A stretch of DNA of 58,851 nt from Endomicrobiia bacterium (GTDB taxonomy: Bacteria; Elusimicrobiota; Endomicrobiia; Endomicrobiales; Endomicrobiaceae), in contig WRNH01000002.1 in the NCBI GenBank assembly GCA_009776745.1, forward strand, positions 1 through 58,851, written 5' to 3'. The notes under the pieces are model-generated. The model was given only the letters and a program-made list of their open reading frames with translations. It had not been told where the DNA came from and made no database searches. The position numbers and the translations under genes were made by a program. Positions 34,179 to 42,920 of the stretch are shown here, in pieces. Every line of letters begins with the position of its first letter. Positions within the stretch are counted from its first letter, which is position 1.

Positions 34179-34850
34179 ATGAAAAAAATTATTTTATCAA
34201 TGCTGTTAATTTTCTTCTTCGCAGCGGCGTCTTTTTCTGCAAGACAATTTTTGGAAGGCGTAGATTATGAAGTGTCTTTTAAACAAAATGAAGATAACAA
34301 CATAGCCGCAATTCTCCGTATAAATTTCGTAGATCTGATGCCTGACCCCGCGGAAGCGGAAGCGGTTCTCAAAGACCAGCTGAAAGTTTATGCCCAAATT
34401 CTTGAGACGGAGAAAGAAAATTTAAAAAAAGTGAAAGAAGAACTGGAATTGGAAAAAGAAAAAAATAAAAAGAAAAATAAGCCTAAGCCGAAAGAAAAAG
34501 GCAAATCCAAAGAAATCCAGGATATCAAAAATCCGGACGAACTTAAGGCCTTCTTTGAAGAGGAAGACGCTGCGGAAGAAAAATATAAAAACATTATCGG
34601 TTCCGTATGGTTCAGTCCGGACGAAACCGCTGAAAACGCGGAAAAAATAAAGTACGGCGATAATTCAAGCGCGTTTGTGTGGATTGAAAAAACAAAAAAA
34701 ATAGTCCCGTTTCCCGACTATATAAAATTTTTGAAAAAAGAAAAAGACGAGAGAAAGCAAAAAGAAAAGGAAAGAGCTCTTATGATAAGAGAACTTTCGA
34801 AAAACCCGCAGGATATTCCAGCCGCCGAAGAGGAAGATCTGCTGCCTTGA
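34179..34850 (+). CDS. Secreted coiled-coil protein, unknown
   Basis: 223 residues. A Sec signal peptide (about 1-20, ending ASFSA) leads to a short globular part (FLEGVDYEVSF) and then a long, highly charged Lys/Glu coiled coil about residues 65-110 with a basic KKKNKPKPKEKGKSK tract; a second charged helix lies near residues 185-210. Very rich in Lys and Glu, with almost no aromatics in the helices. No known family. Weak GAGGC ribosome site; operon with DUF1232 (8-base gap). Confidence 0.65.
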   Translation: MKKIILSMLLIFFFAAASFSARQFLEGVDYEVSFKQNEDNNIAAILRINFVDLMPDPAEAEAVLKDQLKVYAQILETEKENLKKVKEELELEKEKNKKKNKPKPKEKGKSKEIQDIKNPDELKAFFEEEDAAEEKYKNIIGSVWFSPDETAENAEKIKYGDNSSAFVWIEKTKKIVPFPDYIKFLKKEKDERKQKEKERALMIRELSKNPQDIPAAEEEDLLP

Positions 34851-34964
34851 TTTTGTATTTTAACCGCGCCTGCCTTGTCTGCGCCGCATCCGTCCGGGCA
34901 AAGAGGAAGAACAGCCTTGTATTCCAATTTGTGTTATATATTTGCCGTCATTTTTTCTCTGCCG

Positions 34965-36005
34965 TTAAAACAATTTTTCAAGGACAGTCTTTTTTACGGT
35001 TTCGTCAACCTGTCTTTTCGGCATGGCAAAAGCGGTTTTGACGATAAAATCCGGAGTCAAATCTTTTAATTTGCAGATTTTCGTGTATTTGTTGGCATTT
35101 GAAGTTTTTATTTCTGAAATGTCCGTGGTGTCGGTAAAAACGATAAAACTTTGTATGAAAGGCCTATAGACTTCCTCATGTTTCGGATATCCTGCTTCTT
35201 TCAAAATTTTCTCCATTCTCTTGCTGACCTGCTTAAACTGGTTTTCAGACTGCTCGAAAAGATTTCTTCTTTTTGTGGAAACTTTTTCAATGCCGTTGAC
35301 CATCACCCTCATAGGCTCGTTAACGCTTCCTAAAATTTTCGCATTAGGAAAATATTTTGTTTCAAAAACCATAATTGCAAAAGGCAGCGGCGCGGCAGTA
35401 AACGCTATTGAATCTATCTCCTGACCGTTGATAATTATATTTTCTTTAGGTTCGTACGGAGCCTGTAAAAACACTTTTGTCATGGATTTCAGTTTCGACT
35501 GCACCTCATCTTCAAAAAGTCTGCCCGCGCCCTTATCGTCTTCCGCTGAAAGCATCTCGGATAAAAGAGTGTTTTCGGACTGCAATTGCTGAAGTTTTTT
35601 AGCGTTATCGTCTTTTGAATTCAAAGCTTTTTTTACTTTTATAACAAGCTCCGTTTCCGTAACGGGCTTAGACATAAAATCAATTATATATTCTCCGGCA
35701 GATTCGGTTACGGCATTCCCGTAAGTTTTTTCCATAGCGCTTAAAAGAATGACGGGAAGTCCCGGAGCGTATTTTTTTATATCCGGAAGAATATCCAATC
35801 CGGTTTCTCCGAGCCCGAAATGAATATCCAAAATAAGCAGATCAAGTTTTTGCGGATTGTTTAAAAGAAATTTTTTTATTTCTATCGTATTTGAAAACTG
35901 GAGGATCTCAACATCTTTAAAATGTTTTAATACGGTTCTTTCAAGCGAAGAACGCACTCCGGAATCGTCGTCGGTCAAAGCGATTATTTTTTTATTTTCA
36001 GACAT
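34965..36005 (-). CDS. Response regulator with a C-terminal NERD-like nuclease domain
   Basis: 346 residues. The N-terminal receiver domain (about 1-125) is intact: acidic triplet Asp12-14, phospho-acceptor Asp60 (LLILDIHFG), and SKPVTE for the conserved Lys. After a short coiled linker (about 125-150), residues 155-270 resemble NERD: EDEVQSKL, then Asp198 (QEIDSIAF), strand IMVFETKYF giving Glu215-x-Lys217, and a conserved Gln region (NQFKQVSKRM). That spacing fits a PD-(D/E)xK nuclease core. Family knowledge: NERD is nuclease-related, and mostly unfused to REC domains. The ATG at 36005 follows AGGAGG. Directly downstream of its kinase gene (32-base gap). Confidence 0.8.
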   Translation of the reverse strand: MSENKKIIALTDDDSGVRSSLERTVLKHFKDVEILQFSNTIEIKKFLLNNPQKLDLLILDIHFGLGETGLDILPDIKKYAPGLPVILLSAMEKTYGNAVTESAGEYIIDFMSKPVTETELVIKVKKALNSKDDNAKKLQQLQSENTLLSEMLSAEDDKGAGRLFEDEVQSKLKSMTKVFLQAPYEPKENIIINGQEIDSIAFTAAPLPFAIMVFETKYFPNAKILGSVNEPMRVMVNGIEKVSTKRRNLFEQSENQFKQVSKRMEKILKEAGYPKHEEVYRPFIQSFIVFTDTTDISEIKTSNANKYTKICKLKDLTPDFIVKTAFAMPKRQVDETVKKTVLEKLF

Positions 36006-36037
36006 AGTTCCTCCTTTTAACTGCTCACCGCTCGCTG

Positions 36038-38044
36038 TCATTTAAAATAAACAGGTATATGTATTTCGGTCTCAAGCCCGTTTTCTCCGAACAGCCTTAT
36101 ATTTCTGACGGCGATATATCCGTCAAGCACTTTAATAAAGTTTCTTGCGATCATTGTTCCTTCGCCCATCCTGTCTCCTTTTGAACTCTCCATTGAAACT
36201 TTATATATTTTTGTAATTTTATCTTTTGAAAGCCCGCCGGCATTATCATAAACGGCAACCGCAAGCGTATCGTCTTTAACCGCAATCTTTACGCCTAAAA
36301 CGGCTTTAAAATGCGGAGTTAAAACTTTCTTCTGCAAAGCATAAACGGAATTATCAAGAATATTATTGAATGCCACAAAAAACAATTTGTTTATCCTGCA
36401 GTATTTTCCTTTTACCTGCGCCGGCTTTTCAAACTCAAAATTTATATACGAAGCCGCTTTTTGTTTAACCTCTTCAATTGTTTCCGAGATCGTCCGCTCT
36501 ATATCTTCCAAAGCGTAATCGCTCAGCTTTCCGCTTGTAATCTCTTCGACATATGCGCGCATCGCTTTCTGGCTTTCGAGGATGGAGCTGTTGTAAGGCT
36601 TTACCACTTTATCATAAACTTCTATCAGCAGCTCATCCATGCCGGTTTTAGATTTTTCAAGCTGGTTTATAAGATCATGGCGCGCGCTTCTTAAAAATTC
36701 TATGGTATTGTCCGACCAGCTCAGCTCCAAAACCTGAAGTTTCTGCCTTTGGGCGTCAAAAGATTCGGATATTTGTTCGACTGCCTGTTTTTTTATAAGC
36801 TCATCGTTTAAAGTAAGCATTTCGGTAGTTTTATTATTTCTGCGGTCGATAAGAATAAATATTATCAGCATAATAAAAAGCCACGCGAGGGTCTCCGGGC
36901 TGGCTTTGCTGTCCGACAGCAATTTATGATAAGCTACCGGAGTTACTCCCGTAATTTTTACGAGAATATGTATGTATACGGCCGATACGGAAATTGAAAT
37001 AATGAAAATATCAGCGAGGAAATATTTTATTCCTTCATCCATATTCTTGATATAAAAATTATCCTTGAGATTCAAATAAACGTCGGGCATACTGTTGCCG
37101 TCGGTCTTTTGGAAAAATATCTTAAGCACGATAAACAACAAAATAAGCGCGAGCGGAAACAATATCATTTCAAGAAAAACATAATCCCTCAGCGAATACA
37201 GAGAAATATTTTCCATAACTCCCGTAAAAATCTGCAATGAGATTTCTTTTATTTTAAAAAGATAAACCGCGCCCAATGCGGCAAAAATGGATATTTCGAT
37301 CCCGCCGAAATTTTGAAGCATTATTTTATGCCACGGAATTCTCAGATTTTCAACTTTATTTCCGTATTCAGCCGTCAGGGTTTTAATATTAAACTTGAAT
37401 ATGGTCAGGCATATTGCCGTACCGAAAAAAGCAGTGAGCGCTTTATCGGGAATTTCTATAAAAGTATCGGCGACATAGTTTGCAAAAAGCCCGATCCTTC
37501 CCGTATCCATAACCCCGAAAACTTCGCGGAACAATTGTGAAAAATATATCGAGTAAGGCCTGTCAAAAGAAAAATCCTGAAAAATAAAACCTCTCACTAC
37601 CGAAGAAAACACCGCAGTCAAAAGGCCGGCGCCTATGCCGGCAAAAAGAATAAACCTGACGGCGGACATAAAATTTGTTTTGAGATTTGTTTTAAAACTA
37701 TGATTTGAAGTTTTCAGTATTTCAAGAATGCCGCTTTCGCTCAGCATTCCCCAGTAAAGCGCCCCCGAAACATTCACAACGGCAAGATAAATAAAATGCG
37801 GCGACGTAATATTGGAAAGCAGGATTGCCGTTGAAAGAGCGACAAGCATTCCCCACGCGCTTCCCAAAACTATTGCCGCGACAAAAGTGCCGAGCATGTC
37901 AAAATAAAGAAATTTATAGCTGTTCTCGTATACGAAAGTGTTTCCCGCCCAATTCAAAAGTATTGAAAAAGCGGCAATAAGAAAAAAATATTTTTTACTG
38001 TCAATACTCCAAAAAATATCGGATAAGATTTTAGAAATTTTCAT
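36038..38044 (-). CDS. Membrane sensor histidine kinase with ECF-S-like N-terminus
   Basis: 668 residues. About ten hydrophobic segments fill residues 20-410. The first block (FDMLGTFVAAIVLGSAWGML, NITSPHFIYLAVVNVSGALYWG) resembles the S-component of ECF vitamin transporters, as in some sensor kinases. The cytoplasmic part has an H-box with His456 (RHDLINQL), an N-box (NNILDNSVYAL, about residue 562) and G-boxes (DNAGGLSKDK, GEGTMI) of the GHKL ATPase. It presumably phosphorylates the NERD response regulator, whose gene lies 32 bases downstream. It has its own promoter with a leaderless start. Confidence 0.88.
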   Translation of the reverse strand: MKISKILSDIFWSIDSKKYFFLIAAFSILLNWAGNTFVYENSYKFLYFDMLGTFVAAIVLGSAWGMLVALSTAILLSNITSPHFIYLAVVNVSGALYWGMLSESGILEILKTSNHSFKTNLKTNFMSAVRFILFAGIGAGLLTAVFSSVVRGFIFQDFSFDRPYSIYFSQLFREVFGVMDTGRIGLFANYVADTFIEIPDKALTAFFGTAICLTIFKFNIKTLTAEYGNKVENLRIPWHKIMLQNFGGIEISIFAALGAVYLFKIKEISLQIFTGVMENISLYSLRDYVFLEMILFPLALILLFIVLKIFFQKTDGNSMPDVYLNLKDNFYIKNMDEGIKYFLADIFIISISVSAVYIHILVKITGVTPVAYHKLLSDSKASPETLAWLFIMLIIFILIDRRNNKTTEMLTLNDELIKKQAVEQISESFDAQRQKLQVLELSWSDNTIEFLRSARHDLINQLEKSKTGMDELLIEVYDKVVKPYNSSILESQKAMRAYVEEITSGKLSDYALEDIERTISETIEEVKQKAASYINFEFEKPAQVKGKYCRINKLFFVAFNNILDNSVYALQKKVLTPHFKAVLGVKIAVKDDTLAVAVYDNAGGLSKDKITKIYKVSMESSKGDRMGEGTMIARNFIKVLDGYIAVRNIRLFGENGLETEIHIPVYFK

Positions 38045-38051
38045 AGCATAT

Positions 38052-38080
38052 ATGATATTATTAATATTTCTTATTTACAA
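38052..38080 (-). promoter_or_regulatory. Promoter of the kinase-regulator operon
   Basis: Minus strand TTGTAA (38075-38080), 17-base spacer, TATCAT (38052-38057). The start codon at 38044 lies seven bases beyond the -10 and no ribosome site is present, so translation would start at the transcript's first bases. Confidence 0.55.
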
Positions 38081-38105
38081 GCGGTTTTAAACGGCAATTG
38101 CCTTC

Positions 38106-38134
38106 TTTAAAAATTCTTCGCTTTTTAATAGAAT
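38106..38134 (+). promoter_or_regulatory. Candidate promoter of the M23 peptidase gene
   Basis: A TAGAAT -10 at 38129-38134 with a weak TTTAAA -35 at 38106-38111 (17-base spacer). The ATG at 38144 is nine bases past the -10; no Shine-Dalgarno sequence. Divergent from the kinase promoter. Confidence 0.4.
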
Positions 38135-38143
38135 ATTAATATT

Positions 38144-39166
38144 ATGGAAAACAGCGATATTGAAATAAAAAAAACTTACACAAAAGCCGATTTTATAATA
38201 AAGCTTATCATCCGGTGGGCGGCGTTTTTTGCCTTTATATTTTTGATACTCATCGCGGCGCAGATATGGGTGCAAAAAACGGCTGCGGCGACGCTTGCGG
38301 CAGTGCCGGTAATAGCGATACCTGCGTTTCCTCCGGAGGCGCTTTTAAACGATTTGGAAGCCAGAAAAAAATTCCTTGATTACAGAATAAACGGCGTCAG
38401 ATTTTATTTGTATAAAATAAAAAGAAACGACAATTTATGGAAAGTCGCGGCAATGGATACGATTGACGGCAAGCCGAAAGCAAAATATTCCGTGCACACC
38501 ATTTTGGGATGCAATCCCCAGCTTGAAACATATGATGTTTTCGTCGGGCAAACCGTAATGATCCCCTCATCCGGAGGTTCTTTGCATCCTATTCAGGAAA
38601 AGGATACGTGGGAAACTATTGCGGCAAGGTATGACGTTGAAGCCCAAAGTTTGCGGCTTGCGAATTTCGGAAACGCCGAATTGATCCAAGGAGAATACGT
38701 TTTTATACCCGGAAAGCGTCCGGCAGTCGATTTAATGAATGAAAAAATTCAGGAAAAATACGCTTTGCGCGAATTGTTTTCATGGCCTTTAAGCATAGGC
38801 GGAAGAATATCCGGAACTTTCGGGATCAGAAAAAAACATCCGGTCACCGGCACAAAAAGCATGCACGGCGGAACGGATATCGCTGTTCCGGCGGGGACTT
38901 CGGTTGCCGCAGCAGCGGACGGCGTGGTAATATTGGCAAGCTCCGAAGTCGGGCATTACGGCACGGCGGTATTTATTGACCATAAAAACGGATATGTCAC
39001 GCACTACGGGCATCTTTCTTCATACAATGTAAAAGTAGGCCAGAAAGTCAGAACGGGGCAGCTTATCGGAAAAAGCGGGGCGACGGGAAGAGTTACCGGC
39101 CCGCATCTTCATTTTACGGTAAAGAAAGGCGATAAAGCAATAGACCCAATGAAATTTTTATGGTGA
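38144..39166 (+). CDS. M23 family metalloendopeptidase with LysM modules
   Basis: 340 residues. A short cytoplasmic start, one transmembrane anchor (about residues 23-43) and two LysM-like modules (about 84-140 and 146-188, HPIQEKDTWETIAARYDVE) precede a LytM/M23 peptidase domain at 210-340. Zinc and catalytic residues are present: HGGTDIA (H-x3-D), HYGH and HLHF. The domain contains GRISGTFGIRKKHPVTG, the usual entry to the fold. Cuts peptidoglycan cross-links, or activates amidases if inactive; the complete motif set suggests it is active. AMMECR1 starts four bases after its stop. Confidence 0.92.
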   Translation: MENSDIEIKKTYTKADFIIKLIIRWAAFFAFIFLILIAAQIWVQKTAAATLAAVPVIAIPAFPPEALLNDLEARKKFLDYRINGVRFYLYKIKRNDNLWKVAAMDTIDGKPKAKYSVHTILGCNPQLETYDVFVGQTVMIPSSGGSLHPIQEKDTWETIAARYDVEAQSLRLANFGNAELIQGEYVFIPGKRPAVDLMNEKIQEKYALRELFSWPLSIGGRISGTFGIRKKHPVTGTKSMHGGTDIAVPAGTSVAAAADGVVILASSEVGHYGTAVFIDHKNGYVTHYGHLSSYNVKVGQKVRTGQLIGKSGATGRVTGPHLHFTVKKGDKAIDPMKFLW

Positions 39167-39170
39167 AACC

Positions 39171-39725
39171 ATGATTGATTTTTCCATATCAAAACCGTCT
39201 CAAAAAGAACTTTTATCGCTTGCCGGAAAAGCGATAGAAGAGTATCTTAAAAGCCGCGAAGTTATAGACTTTTCCGTAGAGGGAAACGATGAACTGCTGC
39301 AGCTTGCGGCTGTTTTTGTGACGCTCACCAGGCACGGCAGTTTACGCGGATGCGTAGGCACCATAGAACCCGAATATCCTTTATGCGAAGCGGTTATAAG
39401 GATGGCGCTTGCGGCCGCGTTTAATGATTCAAGATTTTATCCTCTTATTCTCGAAGAACTTCCGGAAACAAAAATAGAAATATCGGTGCTTTCTCCGATG
39501 AATAAAATACGCGCTCATGACGAAATAATACAAGGAAAGCACGGCGTTCTCATACAAAAAAACGGCCGGAGCGGATTATTTCTTCCTCAGGTTTGGGAAC
39601 ATTTTGGAAGTAAAGAAGATTTTATGGACGAACTGTGTTTGCAAAAGGCCGGACTTCCGCGAAACTGCTGGAAAGACGGCTCCGCCGAACTTTTTATATT
39701 CACCGTATTTTCTTTTGAAGAATAA
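39171..39725 (+). CDS. AMMECR1 domain protein
   Basis: 184 residues, a complete AMMECR1 domain. The hallmark LRGCVGTIEP is at about residues 59-68 and is followed by MALAAAFNDSRFYPL and KIEISVLSP; GLFLPQVWE lies in the C-terminal half. Bacterial and archaeal members are often next to or fused with MEMO-type genes; none is seen here. Biochemical role undefined. Cytoplasmic, no signal peptide. Co-transcribed with the M23 peptidase (4-base gap). Confidence 0.9.
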   Translation: MIDFSISKPSQKELLSLAGKAIEEYLKSREVIDFSVEGNDELLQLAAVFVTLTRHGSLRGCVGTIEPEYPLCEAVIRMALAAAFNDSRFYPLILEELPETKIEISVLSPMNKIRAHDEIIQGKHGVLIQKNGRSGLFLPQVWEHFGSKEDFMDELCLQKAGLPRNCWKDGSAELFIFTVFSFEE

Positions 39726-39751
39726 ATTTTTACGATAAATCAAAAATTGCA

Positions 39752-40390
39752 ATGAAAAAAATTATTTTTATTATTACATTATTTATTTGCGCAAACGCGC
39801 CGCTTTATCCGCAGGACGACGGCGATTATCTTATTCCTTTTGCCGAAATGAGAGGCGACACGCAGTATTTCGGATATGAAACCTGCGATAGAAATGAAAT
39901 TATTAAAGCCAAGTACAGGATCGCGTACACGGATAAGATGCATAAAATGGCAATAGTGATGAGGGATGACGGGCAGTGGATCGGCATAGACAGGAATGAT
40001 AATGTAATTCTTTATCCTTTCATTTACGATAACGGCCCGGATTACGTTTTTGAAGGACTGTTCAGGTTTGTCGACAACGATAAAATCGGATTTGCGAATC
40101 TGGACGGAGATAAAATTATTCCCGCGGAATTTGATTTTGTTGAACCGTTTCAGGACGGGCTTGCGGAATATGCCTACGGAGGACACAGCGAATACGATCA
40201 TCTGAATGAGCACTGGGCATGGACAGGCGCCGCCGAAACGGGATATATAAATAAATACGGACAGCGGTTCATAAAAATAATAAAGACCGAAGAAGGAAGA
40301 GTTGCCTGCATGAAAGATAACAGACGTTTTTATATAGACGATAAAGGCAAAATAATAAAAGCAGTAAAAGCGGTCGTGAAAGAGGAATAA
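39752..40390 (+). CDS. Secreted WG-repeat-like protein
   Basis: 212 residues. A Sec signal peptide (about 1-19) precedes several WG-type units: strands ending in G-x-h-x-x (WIGIDRNDNVILYP, KIGFANLDGDKIIPAEFD, TGYINKYGQRFI), as in the KWG/WG repeat family of extracellular or surface proteins. Function unknown. Last gene of the M23-AMMECR1 series; convergent with nadA. Confidence 0.7.
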   Translation: MKKIIFIITLFICANAPLYPQDDGDYLIPFAEMRGDTQYFGYETCDRNEIIKAKYRIAYTDKMHKMAIVMRDDGQWIGIDRNDNVILYPFIYDNGPDYVFEGLFRFVDNDKIGFANLDGDKIIPAEFDFVEPFQDGLAEYAYGGHSEYDHLNEHWAWTGAAETGYINKYGQRFIKIIKTEEGRVACMKDNRRFYIDDKGKIIKAVKAVVKEE

Positions 40391-40428
40391 AAAGCGGGAA
40401 CTCCAAAAATCAAAATAGTTTTTTCAAA

Positions 40429-40445
40429 GCGGCATTTGATGCCGC
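40429..40445. terminator. Weak hairpin between the WG gene and nadA
   Basis: A 7-bp stem gcggcat/atgccgc with a three-base loop lies in the 56-base gap between convergent genes. The T-tract on the nadA side is interrupted. Possible bidirectional terminator. Confidence 0.35.
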
Positions 40446-40446
40446 A

Positions 40447-41364
40447 TCAGGCATTCACTTCAAGCATGCGTTTTATCGGCGCGTAAGCCTTTTCTCTTAT
40501 ATCATCGGGAACGGTGACAATGTTTTTCATATTGTCAAGAACGTCTAAAACTTTGGCAAGCGTAATTTTTTTCATGTTCGGGCAAACGGCAAGAGAAGAG
40601 ACCGGATAAAATTTTTTATCCGGATTTTCTTTCTGAAGCTTATACAAAATCCCGGTTTCGGTGCCTATAATGAATTCCTTTTTCGAGCTTGCGCGAACAT
40701 ATTTACACATCCCGCCGGTTGACAGCGCGAAATCCGCCAAACCGACAACTTCCGGGCGGCATTCGGGATGAACCAAAACTTCAGCTTCGGGATGCTCTTT
40801 TTTTGCTTTCAAAAGCATTTCCGGAAGCATATTGTTGTGAGTCGGACAAAAACCGTTCCAGACGACGATTTTTCTGCCGGACATTTTTTCAGCGTAGGAA
40901 CCCAAATTTCTGTCGGGAACAAAAATTATATCCGAATCCTTTGTTTCCGATTCGACGCTCTTTAAAACATTGACCGCATTTGAAGAAGTGCAGCATATGT
41001 CGCTCTCGGCTTTTACGCCGGCGGAAGTATTAACATAGGCAACCGTAAAAGGATTATCGTACCGTTTTTTATATTCTCTGAGTTTTTCCGCCGTAATCAT
41101 ATCCGCCATAGGACATCCCGCATTGGCGTCCGGAATTAAAATTTTTTTTTGCGGACTGAGTATCGCGGCGGTTTCCGCCATAAAATGAACGCCGCAAAAA
41201 ACTATCGCGTCGGCGCCGGTTTCGGCGGCTTTTCTGCTTAAATCCAAAGAGTCGCCTACAAAATCGGCGATATCCTGTATTTCCGGCAGCTGATATATAT
41301 GCGCCAGGATCACGGCATTTTTTTCTTTTTTCAGTTTGTTTAATTTTTCTTTTATTTCCTGCAT
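40447..41364 (-). CDS. nadA: Quinolinate synthase A
   Basis: 305 residues. 4Fe-4S enzyme that condenses iminoaspartate with dihydroxyacetone phosphate to quinolinate for NAD synthesis. Seen: VILAHIYQLPEIQDIAD at the start, FCGVHFMAETA, GCPMADM and TSAGVKAESDICCTSSNA, with cluster cysteines at the three expected places (about residues 84, 170 and 257, including VCPNMKKI). Overlaps the 3' end of thiM by 13 bases. nadB and nadC are not in the window. Confidence 0.95.
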   Translation of the reverse strand: MQEIKEKLNKLKKEKNAVILAHIYQLPEIQDIADFVGDSLDLSRKAAETGADAIVFCGVHFMAETAAILSPQKKILIPDANAGCPMADMITAEKLREYKKRYDNPFTVAYVNTSAGVKAESDICCTSSNAVNVLKSVESETKDSDIIFVPDRNLGSYAEKMSGRKIVVWNGFCPTHNNMLPEMLLKAKKEHPEAEVLVHPECRPEVVGLADFALSTGGMCKYVRASSKKEFIIGTETGILYKLQKENPDKKFYPVSSLAVCPNMKKITLAKVLDVLDNMKNIVTVPDDIREKAYAPIKRMLEVNA

Positions 41365-42158
41365 TGTTTTACGTCTTCCACTCTTTTCATTTTATTTATG
41401 GATATGTCGCTAAGCGTACTTATTTTATCAAAAAGTTTATTTTTAAACGTTCCTGGGCCTTCCGAAGTTTTATCGGCGTTTTCCGCGGCTATCCCAAAAC
41501 AGACAAGCGCAGCCGCGGAAGCAAAAAGATAATCTTTTTCAACTGCGCAGAAAGCCGCTATAACGGAACCCGCCATACAGCCCGTGCCTACAATTTTCGA
41601 CATCATTGGAGTGCCGTTTTTAATTATATGGGTAATTGCGCCGTTAGTGCAAATATCTTCTTTGCCGGTCACAACGACAACGCATTCTCTTTCGTCGGCA
41701 AAATGTTCGGCGATTTCTACCATATTTCCCGAGACATTACCGCTATCCACTCCCTTTGTGGTAACGTTTATTCCCGCCGTAGCCGCAATCTCGGAAGCGT
41801 TTCCTTTGATAACGTCTATTTTAAATTTTAGAAGTTCTTTAACCGCTTCGTTTCTGAATTTTGTAGAACCGACTCCGACCGCGTCAAGGATAACCGGTAT
41901 TCCTTTTTTGTTGGCTGCGGTTATCGCAAGCTTCATCGCGTCAACGGTAAAAGTATTGAGAGTTCCTATATTGATTACTACGGCGTCCGATATTGAAGCC
42001 ATATCAGCGGCTTCTTCTTTCGCATGAGCCATCACGGGAGAACCGCCGAAAACTTTAACTATGTCCGCGCAGTCCGAAATAGTCACCCAGTTTGTTATGT
42101 GGTGTATCAAAGGAGACTGCTTTCTTACTTTTTCCAGCGCTTCATAAATTTTGTCCAT
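41352..42158 (-). CDS. thiM: Hydroxyethylthiazole kinase
   Basis: 268 residues, normal length. Salvage enzyme that phosphorylates the thiazole alcohol for thiamine synthesis. Seen: SPLIHHITNWVTISDCAD near the N-terminus, PVMAHAKEEAADM, LDAVGVGSTKFR, VIKGNASEIAA and the C-terminal VGTGCMAGSVIAAFCA nucleotide loop with its active-site Cys. GGAG precedes the ATG. It overlaps nadA by 13 bases. I looked for a TPP riboswitch in the leader and saw none. Confidence 0.95.
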   Translation of the reverse strand: MDKIYEALEKVRKQSPLIHHITNWVTISDCADIVKVFGGSPVMAHAKEEAADMASISDAVVINIGTLNTFTVDAMKLAITAANKKGIPVILDAVGVGSTKFRNEAVKELLKFKIDVIKGNASEIAATAGINVTTKGVDSGNVSGNMVEIAEHFADERECVVVVTGKEDICTNGAITHIIKNGTPMMSKIVGTGCMAGSVIAAFCAVEKDYLFASAAALVCFGIAAENADKTSEGPGTFKNKLFDKISTLSDISINKMKRVEDVKQCRK

Positions 42159-42221
42159 AACCGCTCCGTTAAAATTTAAGTAAGTAAAACCGTAAAATTT
42201 AAATTTTTTTGTGATTTTGTC

Positions 42222-42250
42222 ATTATATCATTTTTTAAAGTGTTTCTTAA
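42222..42250 (-). promoter_or_regulatory. Promoter of thiM-nadA
   Basis: Minus strand TTAAGA (42245-42250), 17-base spacer, extended TGA-TATAAT (-10 at 42222-42227). The predicted leader is about 57 bases with no riboswitch-like structure. Confidence 0.55.
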
Positions 42251-42284
42251 TTGGATCGTGCCTGATTTAACGGCCGATTGTTTT

Positions 42285-42920
42285 TTATTCCAGCCCGAAT
42301 TTCTTTTTCGCAAAAGACTCGATAAATGCCGCTGTCCCGTCAAAACCGAGAGCCGAAGAATTTATGCAAAGATGATATGATGCCGCAATGCCCCATGTTT
42401 TGTTTGTGTAAAAAGTATAATATTTGGCGCGGTTTTTGTCCGTCTTTTCGATTTTCTTTTTAACTTTTTCAATATCGGTTTCTTCATTCCGTTCTTTCAT
42501 TATCCTTTCGGCTCTTTCATCAATGCCGCCGCAAATAAAAACGTTCAGGCAATGAGAGCTGTCTCTTAAAATATAATCCGCGCAGCGCCCGACAAAAATA
42601 CAGGATTCCTTTCTTGCAAGCTGGCGTATAATATCGCTTTGTATTTTAAACAAAGATTCGTTTAGCAAAAGACTTCCCCCGTAATATCCGCCAGTGACGG
42701 CATTTGAAAAAAAACCGGATAAATCTCCCGTAATCCCCGCCGGAGAATTATCTTCGTTTTTTTCAAAAAATTCTTTTCCGATCCCGCTTTTTTTTGCCGC
42801 GATTTCAATAAGATTTTTATCATAATAATTTATTCCGAGTTTTTTCGACAAAATTTCCGCTATTTTAAGCCCGCCTGCGCCGCACTGCCTTCCGATATTG
42901 ATTACATATTTTTCATTCAT
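42285..42920 (-). CDS. Cytidylate kinase-like family protein
   Basis: 211 residues. P-loop kinase of the cytidylate-kinase-like family (PF13189 type). The N-terminal INIGRQCGAGGLKIAEIL is a variant Walker A, followed by YYDKNLIEIAAKKSGI and FVGRCADYIL (Arg-containing lid region). These proteins are mostly uncharacterised; some sit beside MATE genes. Its ATG overlaps the MATE stop by one base (TAATG), so translation is coupled to the upstream gene. Confidence 0.85.
   Translation of the reverse strand: MNEKYVINIGRQCGAGGLKIAEILSKKLGINYYDKNLIEIAAKKSGIGKEFFEKNEDNSPAGITGDLSGFFSNAVTGGYYGGSLLLNESLFKIQSDIIRQLARKESCIFVGRCADYILRDSSHCLNVFICGGIDERAERIMKERNEETDIEKVKKKIEKTDKNRAKYYTFYTNKTWGIAASYHLCINSSALGFDGTAAFIESFAKKKFGLE

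Noticed and set aside
42159-42284. TPP riboswitch before thiM
   Set aside because: The conserved CUGAGA and ACCUGAUCUGG-type cores are absent; the leader is short and A/T-rich.
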